Source of the DNA: Anaerolineae bacterium
Lineage (GTDB): Bacteria > Chloroflexota > Anaerolineae > Aggregatilineales > J027
Length of the DNA stretch: 48,500 bases
Reading direction: 5' to 3'
Assembly: GCA_019913005.1 (NCBI GenBank)
Contig: JAIOHL010000333.1
Coordinates: 164,885 to 213,384, forward strand
The notes under the pieces are model-generated. The model did no database searches. It was not told the origin of the DNA and worked only from the letters and a program-made list of their open reading frames with translations. The position numbers and the translations under genes are program-made. Below, piece by piece: positions 42,736 to 48,500 of this stretch (positions are counted from its first letter, which is position 1; every line of letters begins with the position of its first letter).

Positions 42736-45129
42736 CTATCCCAACAGCTTACCAAGATTATTCCAGACTTGGAAGATAATTCGCTGGGCAAATTCGGGCC
42801 AATTTTCACCGGGCAGGACAGGCGGGAACATCTTGGCCCCCGGCTGGTCAAACACATTGCCGTACCCTGTCGTATCCCACAGAATATCCGACCCCGGCAG
42901 GCCTGCGTCGGTCACTTCATCGCTGGGGTCATACCCGTTGTTTTTGAATTCGTTATCATATACACGATTGTATTCCGAATACGGCCCAATGTCCCCGATC
43001 TCATTTTCTTCATAAGCCTGATACAGTGACACAATCGCCAACCCGCCGCTTCGATTATTTTCGATGCGGTTGTTATAAAACTCGGAATGGTCGGTTGCCA
43101 TGATTAAGATTCCTGTTCCAACAGGTACATCCGCGACTATCGAACCGGGGGTGGCGTCGTCCTTGCCTCGATTGTTGTCATGCACATAGTTGTCGTGGAC
43201 TTTGATATTTTCCGACACCCGCGAATGGAGATTGGGTAGTAGGAACACTAAAATTCCACCCACGTTATTCCATGACTCATTATCATATACATCGGCATTC
43301 ACCGAATTTTCGATTTCAATACCGGTTAGGTTGTCATAAGCCAAATTATTGCGCACCACAATATCCTGCGACTGGCCCACATAAATTCCGGCGTCAGTAG
43401 CTTGGGTCACAACGGTACATTCCACCAAAACATCATTGCTGCGAACGGGGTACACGCCATACAATCCGGTATTGGCAGTGAATAAATGTCGCAACGTCAC
43501 ACCGCGCACCCCTTCAACCAACACCCCGTTGCCTGTGAAATTGCGTGCCACAAAATACTCCATGTGGAAATTGTTGCCAGATGCGATCACCCCGTCAGTT
43601 AAGTCGCGTACCCCATCGCCATCAATATCACCTTCCAAAATCGGCCAATTAGGGGCAGCGTCGCCTTCGGGCCACATCTTTTCGGGGGATTGAATGGGAC
43701 AGCTATCCGGTTCATCCACCATCCCTCGCAGGGTGATGTCGCTCAGATCAATCAACACGCGCTCTCGATAAATCCCCGGCGGAACCAAGATGGTATCACC
43801 CGGCACAGCGCAATCTACCGCCTGTTGAATGGTCTGGCCCTCTCGCACAGCCACCGTCTTAGCAACATCATCCCGTTCGCAGTTAGGTCGGTCATTCGGC
43901 TCAGATTGCACTTGGGCCAAGACCTCACGGGCCGGATTGTCCATCGGTTCGACCAGATTTTCCGCGCCGGAGGGTACGCTGGTCGGAATGATAACGCGCC
44001 CGTCTTCATCCACATAATTCAACCCTTCCTGCAAATTTTCTGGGATGGTCTCATCGGTGAGTGAATAAAGGAACGCGACAATATCGGCCTTTTCTTGATC
44101 GGACAGTGTGAACCCCGGTGCAACAAACCGATCTACCTCTGCGCCTTCAAAACCAACCCCGCGTCCTGCGCCCTTGCTGTAAAAATCAATAATGTCTGCC
44201 AGCGAGGTATAGTAACCGTTGTGCATATACGGGCCACTCAGTACCACATTACGCAGTGTCGGAATCTTGAAGGCATAGGGCTGACCATCCGGGAAAGCAT
44301 CCGCCACGCCCCGGTCATCCGTCCCATTATCCGGCACGCCAACTACTTTGAAATTTTCATCTACGAATACAGGCAAGGCATGACATTCAAAACAGCGTGT
44401 CCCCGCCGAACGGAAAATCCCCAAGCCGCGCCGCTGTTGGGTGGTCAGCGCATCAAAATTCCCGGACACGTATTGGTCAAAAGCCGAATCGTTGCTTACT
44501 AAGGTGCGCTCAAACGTCGCAAGGGCGGTAGCGACATTATCCGCCGTGATGCCATCCTCAAATAAGCTCTCAAATTGTGTCTGATAGGCCTCAATCGCCC
44601 CCAATTCGGACACCAATTCCTCAAGGTCTTGGTTCATCTCATTTTCAGCCGTCAGTGGCACAATCAACTGCTCCTCAAGGCTGCTAGCCCGGCCATCCCA
44701 GAAAAATGAGTCGCTATAGGCTACGTTCCACAGGGTCGGCACGTTGCGGGTCAGTGCTTGACCCTCTGGCCCGACTCCAGTCGTCTGCCCATTACTAAAG
44801 CCCAAATCAGGATGATGGCAATTGGCACACGCATAGTTGTCGTTGCCAGACAGCACCGGGTCAAAAAACAATTGATAACCCAGATTGGCAATCGCGGGGT
44901 CTACTTCACCGTTCGGCTGAGGCCATTCACGCTGCAACCCGGTCCACGACGGCTCAATATTATTGGCCCCTACGCCCCAATCAGCCTCGGCGATTTTGGC
45001 ATCTTCCTCAACTGGCAGAAGGGCTAACACGACGACAGATAAAATACAGAGGTCAACCAGAATAAATAAAACCCATGCCCAACAGGGTAGGCGGCGCTTT
45101 TTTAGAGTCGGTGATTCATTCGACATCAT
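42736..45129 (-). CDS. Di-heme cytochrome c peroxidase fused to a parallel beta-helix domain
   Basis: A 797-residue protein with one N-terminal membrane anchor (about residues 16-39) and the rest outside. Residues of about 75-395 are a di-heme cytochrome c peroxidase/MauG-type domain with CANCH (101-105) and CFECH (246-250) haem sites, RNVPTLWNVAYSDSFFWDGRASSLEEQ, and a later PTLRNVVLSGPYMHNGYYTSL. From about 430 a right-handed parallel beta-helix begins (TIQQAVDCAVPGDTILVPPG) and continues through many short Asn-rich turns such as YDNESWNNVGG and VHDNYVHDNNRG to near the end; an aspartate-rich DIDGDGVRD lies inside it. Classical enzymes of this family end near residue 350. It is last in an operon with a cytochrome c and a methyltransferase. 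Substrate unknown. Confidence 0.85.
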   Translation of the reverse strand: MMSNESPTLKKRRLPCWAWVLFILVDLCILSVVVLALLPVEEDAKIAEADWGVGANNIEPSWTGLQREWPQPNGEVDPAIANLGYQLFFDPVLSGNDNYACANCHHPDLGFSNGQTTGVGPEGQALTRNVPTLWNVAYSDSFFWDGRASSLEEQLIVPLTAENEMNQDLEELVSELGAIEAYQTQFESLFEDGITADNVATALATFERTLVSNDSAFDQYVSGNFDALTTQQRRGLGIFRSAGTRCFECHALPVFVDENFKVVGVPDNGTDDRGVADAFPDGQPYAFKIPTLRNVVLSGPYMHNGYYTSLADIIDFYSKGAGRGVGFEGAEVDRFVAPGFTLSDQEKADIVAFLYSLTDETIPENLQEGLNYVDEDGRVIIPTSVPSGAENLVEPMDNPAREVLAQVQSEPNDRPNCERDDVAKTVAVREGQTIQQAVDCAVPGDTILVPPGIYRERVLIDLSDITLRGMVDEPDSCPIQSPEKMWPEGDAAPNWPILEGDIDGDGVRDLTDGVIASGNNFHMEYFVARNFTGNGVLVEGVRGVTLRHLFTANTGLYGVYPVRSNDVLVECTVVTQATDAGIYVGQSQDIVVRNNLAYDNLTGIEIENSVNADVYDNESWNNVGGILVFLLPNLHSRVSENIKVHDNYVHDNNRGKDDATPGSIVADVPVGTGILIMATDHSEFYNNRIENNRSGGLAIVSLYQAYEENEIGDIGPYSEYNRVYDNEFKNNGYDPSDEVTDAGLPGSDILWDTTGYGNVFDQPGAKMFPPVLPGENWPEFAQRIIFQVWNNLGKLLG

Positions 45130-45159
45130 AAATTCAATTCCCCCTTATGTTTCAAAAAT

Positions 45160-45774
45160 TTATTTAATGGCAAAACCTGCAATATGCGGCGCAACCGGCC
45201 CTTCCGGCATATGGAAATGCTCGATTTGTACCTCACTAAACCCAGCCGCCTCAATCGCCGTCCATGTCTCACGGTTAAGATTACAACCATCCCCAAACCA
45301 CTTCCAAGCAAGGTTGAGAATTCCTTGATAGTGGCGCAAACCCGATCCACGTGGCGCGGCGACATGCTCGAAAAACACAAATCGCCCGCCCGGTTTTAGT
45401 ACCCGCACGATTTCGGCAAGGAGGCTGGTCTGATTCGGCACGGAACACAAAACTAACGTGCTGACCACATGATCCACACTGGCATCCTCAGCAGGTAATT
45501 GTTCGCCATGCAATTCCCGCAACTCTACCTGAAAGCCTAAACGTTCGGCCTGTTGACGCAGATAGGAATGCATATGCGGATTTGGCTCAACCCCGATCCA
45601 ACGAATGCCAGAAGGGAAATAGGCCAAGTTGGGGCCAGCGCCGGGGCCAATCTCCAAAACTGTTCCAGATATATCTTTAAATAAGCGGCGTTTGTGAGAA
45701 ATGGTCAGTTCATCGTCTTGGACTCGTGCCATAAAATAGGCAAACAGGCGTTTCTGTATTCCCGCCATCATCAT
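45160..45774 (-). CDS. Class I SAM-dependent methyltransferase, METTL7-like
   Basis: A 204-residue methyltransferase. The SAM-binding motif is VLEIGPGAGPNLAYF, with the acidic residue in GVEPN ending the next strand; STLVLCSVPNQ and RVLKPGGRFVFFEHVAAP follow. The wording EHVAAPRGS, then DGCNLNRETW with IEAAGF, is that of the METTL7 (thiol methyltransferase) group rather than UbiE. Methylating a thiol is therefore a reasonable guess, not a demonstrated role. The start has three ATGs in a row (45774, 45771, 45768); the last is best spaced from AAGGG. It lies six bases after the cytochrome c stop. Confidence 0.75.
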   Translation of the reverse strand: MMMAGIQKRLFAYFMARVQDDELTISHKRRLFKDISGTVLEIGPGAGPNLAYFPSGIRWIGVEPNPHMHSYLRQQAERLGFQVELRELHGEQLPAEDASVDHVVSTLVLCSVPNQTSLLAEIVRVLKPGGRFVFFEHVAAPRGSGLRHYQGILNLAWKWFGDGCNLNRETWTAIEAAGFSEVQIEHFHMPEGPVAPHIAGFAIK

Positions 45775-45779
45775 TTCCC

Positions 45780-46172
45780 TTAATCTAGTGTCATCAAATA
45801 AGCCACTAGATAATTGACTTCATCGGACGTTAATTGATTTGCAAAGTTTTGTTGCATCATCCCCTCCGCAAAATCTGGCACCGTGAAGTCGTTAGGATAG
45901 ATAATGGACTCGCGGATATAGTCCTCAGCAGAAAGCCCTTCGATACGAGTGCTGGCGCGAGTGGCTATCCCCTCCAATGATGGCCCAACGACCACACGAT
46001 CCCCCTTGATAGCATGGCAGGTCGCACAATGGGACATAAAAACCTGCTCCCCGCGTCCCGCATCTGTATTGGGATCTAGCCGTGATTCTGAATTTCCTCC
46101 ACTTTTTTTATCCCCGCCGCATCCCACCAGCAGGCTTAAACAAAAAACGGTAAGCAATAATAAGCTACGCAT
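45780..46172 (-). CDS. Lipoprotein monohaem cytochrome c
   Basis: A 130-residue exported electron carrier. Residues 1-17 are a lipoprotein signal ending LLVGC, so the mature protein starts at a lipidated cysteine. The haem site is CATCH, followed by GPSLEGIATR. A methionine of GMMQQNF is the likely sixth ligand, and YLVAYLMTLD closes the fold. It heads the operon and is the obvious electron donor for the peroxidase encoded two genes on. A strong AGGAGG-like RBS is present, but 12 bases away. Confidence 0.85.
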   Translation of the reverse strand: MRSLLLLTVFCLSLLVGCGGDKKSGGNSESRLDPNTDAGRGEQVFMSHCATCHAIKGDRVVVGPSLEGIATRASTRIEGLSAEDYIRESIIYPNDFTVPDFAEGMMQQNFANQLTSDEVNYLVAYLMTLD

Positions 46173-46209
46173 CTTTTCCAGATGCTCCCTCCTTTCCTTT
46201 GCGGTGGTT

Positions 46210-46237
46210 ATTGTACCGGAGTGTCCATGAGAAACAA
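46210..46237 (-). promoter_or_regulatory. Possible promoter of the cytochrome/peroxidase operon
   Basis: On the minus strand TTGTTT (plus 46232-46237), a 16-base spacer and TACAAT (plus 46210-46215). The -35 lies in the T-tract of the pilin terminator, so the match could be accidental. Confidence 0.35.
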
Positions 46238-46263
46238 AAACAGCCCCGGGGTTGCCGAGGCTG
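46232..46263 (-). terminator. Terminator of Flp pilin copy 1
   Basis: On the minus strand a 9-bp stem (CAGCCTCGG with CCGGGGCTG, one G-T pair, five-base loop; plus 46241-46263) is followed by TTTTTGTTT. The same hairpin and T-tract occur after copy 2 at 46548-46570. Confidence 0.85.
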
Positions 46264-46282
46264 CTTTCGAAAAGGACTGAAT

Positions 46283-46429
46283 TTACAGAGAGCGAATAAT
46301 GCTGGAGAACACGTTACCGATGGCGGGGCCGAGCACGACCAAGATGATGATCACAACGACGGCGACCAACACGAGGATCAACGCATATTCGACCAAGCCT
46401 TGACCTTTTTCACGCGGTAAATACAGCAT
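46283..46429 (-). CDS. Flp-type pilin, copy 1
   Basis: A 48-residue Flp/Tad-type prepilin. A basic nine-residue leader ends in Gly, and the GQGLVEY stretch gives the prepilin-peptidase site (G9/Q10) with Glu at mature position 5. The rest is a hydrophobic helix ending SSIIRSL. After processing and assembly such proteins form thin adhesive or motile fibres; the Tad machinery is not in this window. The frame extends upstream to 46501, but the ATG at 46429 with CAGGAG nine bases upstream is the true start. Its protein is identical to copy 2. Confidence 0.9.
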   Translation of the reverse strand: MLYLPREKGQGLVEYALILVLVAVVVIIILVVLGPAIGNVFSSIIRSL

Positions 46430-46471
46430 TGGATATGACTCCTGTTTCAATGAAATTGAATGATAGAATAA

Positions 46472-46501
46472 AGTATACCCTAGACAAAAATTAAAAATCA
46501 A
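46472..46501 (-). promoter_or_regulatory. Promoter of Flp pilin copy 1
   Basis: On the minus strand TTGATT (plus 46496-46501), an 18-base spacer and TATACT (plus 46472-46477). Copy 2 has the same two hexamers and the same spacing although the surrounding bases differ. Confidence 0.65.
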
Positions 46502-46537
46502 CGAATGTTGTGAATCCTAACGAATCTTTAACACCTC

Positions 46538-46570
46538 AAAACAAAAACAGCCCCGGGGTTGCCGAGGCTG
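46538..46570 (-). terminator. Terminator of Flp pilin copy 2
   Basis: The hairpin at plus 46548-46570 is identical to that of copy 1 and is followed by TTTTTGTTTT on the minus strand. It separates the two pilin units, so each is its own transcription unit. Confidence 0.85.
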
Positions 46571-46591
46571 CTTTTGATAAGATCGTCAGAA

Positions 46592-46738
46592 TTACAGTGA
46601 ACGGATGATGCTGGAGAACACGTTACCAATGGCTGGGCCGAGCACGACGAGAATGATAATCACGACGACGGCGACCAACACGAGGATCAACGCATACTCA
46701 ACCAGACCTTGACCTTTTTCACGTGGGAGATACAACAT
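46592..46738 (-). CDS. Flp-type pilin, copy 2 (identical protein to copy 1)
   Basis: Reading the minus strand from the ATG at 46738 gives a 48-residue Flp prepilin whose amino-acid sequence is the same as copy 1. By hand count about 19 of 147 bases differ, all synonymous. The leader ends at G9 before QGLVEY. TAGGAG lies nine bases before the ATG. It has its own promoter (plus 46779-46808) and terminator. Confidence 0.9.
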   Translation of the reverse strand: MLYLPREKGQGLVEYALILVLVAVVVIIILVVLGPAIGNVFSSIIRSL

Positions 46739-46778
46739 GTTGAAATGCTCCTATTGCATAATTGCTGATGATGAGTTG

Positions 46779-46808
46779 AGTATATCATCTAACTTGCGTA
46801 AAAATCAA
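46779..46808 (-). promoter_or_regulatory. Promoter of Flp pilin copy 2
   Basis: On the minus strand TTGATT (plus 46803-46808), an 18-base spacer and TATACT (plus 46779-46784), about 40 bases before the ATG; the same layout as the copy 1 promoter. Confidence 0.65.
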
Positions 46809-46827
46809 TACAATTTTCATGAATATC

Positions 46828-48468
46828 TTATGAATTTCTTTCGGGTTCAGAATTATCTTGGATATCCTCCAACCGTTTCTTCAGATGATGATTGATAGCC
46901 TGAGTAAGCATTTCCATTGAACCTTTATATTCACGCTCATTGGTAAAATCTATATCAGCACCTTTGGCAAGTCCATATAGGCGTTCTACCACAGTCGTAG
47001 GGCGGTAGAGGACTGAAACTATTGGGCGTTCATAGACTTCCGACCATCTAATTTCCTCTTCTATATGTTTGGACTCCATGGAATCTGGTGAAATGACGAT
47101 CAAAAACACTTTGGTATAATAAATAGCACTCTGAATTTCCTTACCAAATGGCAAACCGGGTGCATCTTTCGCATACCACCATACCAAAAACCCCAACTCT
47201 CCTAAATCTTTAACCAAAGTTTTGACCCATTCTTTGTCTTCATCTGCACTAGAGACAAAGACTTGATATTCATTCAACAAAGGTTCTGGTTTATTTTCTG
47301 AATCTTTGGACAAGTGTGCAGTTCGCCATTTGAAGCGATTACCTAAAACGCGATTTAAGGCGATTATCGTTAAAAATCCATTTAGGGCTATTAAACTTAT
47401 TATGATTCCCCAATATGTTATTGAATAGTCTTTATCTTGGTTACTGGCTTCAACCGCTAGTTGAGCAAGTTCCCCCGCCTCCTGTGGTGAAAGGCTATTT
47501 TCTTCGGTAGTTCTCATTACGAATAAAGTTGCGTCAACTCTTTGCTCCACACTGAGTGTGGGGGTGTTGGTATAGGTAGGAGTAGAGGTTCTCGAAATTG
47601 CAGTCAGGGTAAACCCAACACTTTCCACCGTTTCTTGGACTGCTTGGGCAATAGCAGTCCTAATATTGAGACTCTCTGTGGGTAGCGTCGGAGATAATGT
47701 GGTAGGAGAAACACTAGTGGCAAGCGTGTTTGTTGGTGTCACTGTATTAGTCGGTGTTTCAGTATCTGACAAAATTGCGGCTTGTGAGGCCGTCGGGGAT
47801 TCTTGGGTGTCAGATAAAAATTCAGGAGATACTATTATTATTGCAAGCGAAATAACTAAAGTCAGTAACAAGATAGCTCCAAAAAACCAAATTCCCCGTC
47901 GAGTTCGCGGTTCTATAGGCTCAAAAATATGAGCGGGCCTACTAGAAGGGCGAGGCATCACCGTTCCGGATCTGATCGGAGTGCTAGACAACTTAGGTTC
48001 AGTAAATAATTGTAATGCTGCAAGGAGTTGTTCTTTGGCACGCTCCCAATCGGCTCTCGCGTCAATATGTTGAACATCTATTAATATTGGAAGATATGTA
48101 CCGTCAATTTGAAACGGAATTATTGGCTTTGCCTCTCTGTTGGCAAGCAAAATCTCTCGTTCTACCCACTCTGACTTGGACGAACTTGAACTGACAATAA
48201 CAATAACAGCCGAACTTGTTCTGATGGCTTCCCCAATGGCAGCCAACCATCTTTCACCACTAGAAATTTGTGTGTCAATCCAAACATCAAAGCCATAGTC
48301 CCTAAGTTCACTGGCAAGCCTTGAAGCCACATCATTATCTTTACGGCTGTATGATATAAATACCTTGATTGCTAGTTGACGTTCATGCTGGCAACGCTCC
48401 ACAATCGTAGTCACCAAACACACGAGCGGAGCGCAGAACAGCATGAACGAGCATCTAATTGTAACCAT
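46828..48468 (-). CDS. Transmembrane protein with a TIR domain at each end
   Basis: A frame of 546 residues, AT-richer than most neighbours. TIR domain 1 (about residues 33-155) begins IKVFISYSRKDND and has SEWVEREI with the likely NADase glutamate at 105. A membrane segment (about 193-214) leads to a Ser/Thr/Pro-rich stretch (215-345) that would be outside the cell, then a second membrane segment (about 352-372) and TIR domain 2 (about 400-530) beginning YQVFVSSADEDKEW. Domain 2 has HIEEEI at the matching site but lacks the tryptophan. Both TIR domains would face the cytoplasm. TIR domains cleave NAD+ or act as scaffolds. The start is unsure: ATGs at 48468 and 48444, or GTG at 48402. Residues 1-32 do not look like TIR and lie against transposase-like sequence on the other strand. 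Confidence 0.75.
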   Translation of the reverse strand: MVTIRCSFMLFCAPLVCLVTTIVERCQHERQLAIKVFISYSRKDNDVASRLASELRDYGFDVWIDTQISSGERWLAAIGEAIRTSSAVIVIVSSSSSKSEWVEREILLANREAKPIIPFQIDGTYLPILIDVQHIDARADWERAKEQLLAALQLFTEPKLSSTPIRSGTVMPRPSSRPAHIFEPIEPRTRRGIWFFGAILLLTLVISLAIIIVSPEFLSDTQESPTASQAAILSDTETPTNTVTPTNTLATSVSPTTLSPTLPTESLNIRTAIAQAVQETVESVGFTLTAISRTSTPTYTNTPTLSVEQRVDATLFVMRTTEENSLSPQEAGELAQLAVEASNQDKDYSITYWGIIISLIALNGFLTIIALNRVLGNRFKWRTAHLSKDSENKPEPLLNEYQVFVSSADEDKEWVKTLVKDLGELGFLVWWYAKDAPGLPFGKEIQSAIYYTKVFLIVISPDSMESKHIEEEIRWSEVYERPIVSVLYRPTTVVERLYGLAKGADIDFTNEREYKGSMEMLTQAINHHLKKRLEDIQDNSEPERNS

Positions 48469-48500
48469 CTACACGGTGATTGACGACCTACTGCGGGCAT
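48443..48500 (+). mobile_element. Probable start of a transposase gene, cut by the window edge
   Basis: From the ATG at 48443 the plus strand reads MNEHLIVTIYTVIDDLLRA and runs off the window. This resembles the N-terminus of DDE transposases of the IS982/IS4-like kind as I recall them. Only 19 codons are visible, and no terminal inverted repeat could be placed, so family and boundary are open. It overlaps the 5' end of the TIR reading frame on the opposite strand. Confidence 0.45.

Noticed and set aside
46232-46738. CRISPR-like or mobile repeat made of the two similar blocks
   Set aside because: The repeat unit is explained by two complete pilin genes with their terminators; there are only two units and no spacers.

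Overview
The window looks like a chromosomal segment of an Anaerolineae-like member of the Chloroflexota. This is inferred from gene content, not from a marker-gene tree. The signs are Thr/Pro-rich linkers on anchored exported proteins, several large polytopic glycosyltransferase-like proteins, a membrane-anchored NACHT/HEAT protein, tiny Flp pilins, a roadblock protein and TIR proteins. Base composition is moderate, with two clearly AT-richer genes (36658-37671 and the TIR gene at 46828-48468). No tRNA, rRNA or CRISPR array was seen.

Layout, left part. Positions 1-3127 hold the 3' part of a large exported beta-sandwich/PA14 repeat protein, closed by a terminator. A guanylate kinase with a degenerate Nudix-like tail follows (3310-4329). 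Converging on it is a tight minus-strand run (10428 down to 4326): coiled-coil zinc-ribbon protein, membrane-anchored NACHT-like NTPase with HEAT repeats, two small membrane proteins, a membrane-anchored clan-A glycoside hydrolase and a solute-binding protein. From 10508 to 22349 the plus strand carries an envelope-polysaccharide block: four polytopic GT-C/YfhO-type proteins (two are paralogues), a polyprenyl-phosphate sugar-phosphate transferase and an O-antigen ligase-like protein with TPRs.

Middle part. A HEAT protein, another polytopic protein, a YkgJ cysteine-cluster protein, a YbaK-type deacylase and a small unknown protein lead to the succinate dehydrogenase operon (26208-29821), whose two membrane subunits are fused into one gene. 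Then come a response regulator-class III cyclase, an anchored SH3-like protein, a thiolase, CTP synthase with a small partner gene, a roadblock protein with a near-consensus promoter, and an ECF41-type sigma factor preceded by what looks like its own ECF41 promoter.

Right part. An AT-rich unknown gene, FabI, the rpsO-pnp pair, a sugar isomerase-like TIM barrel and a redox operon: lipoprotein cytochrome c, METTL7-like methyltransferase, and a di-heme cytochrome c peroxidase fused to a parallel beta-helix. These are followed by two tandem Flp pilin genes encoding identical 48-residue proteins, each with its own promoter and terminator. Last is a membrane protein with a TIR domain at each end, whose 5' end runs into what looks like the start of a transposase gene at the right edge.

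The strongest candidates for something new are the twin-TIR transmembrane protein, the peroxidase/beta-helix fusion operon, the NACHT/HEAT membrane operon and the duplicated pilin units. Functions are assigned from protein motifs read by eye; no database search was run.
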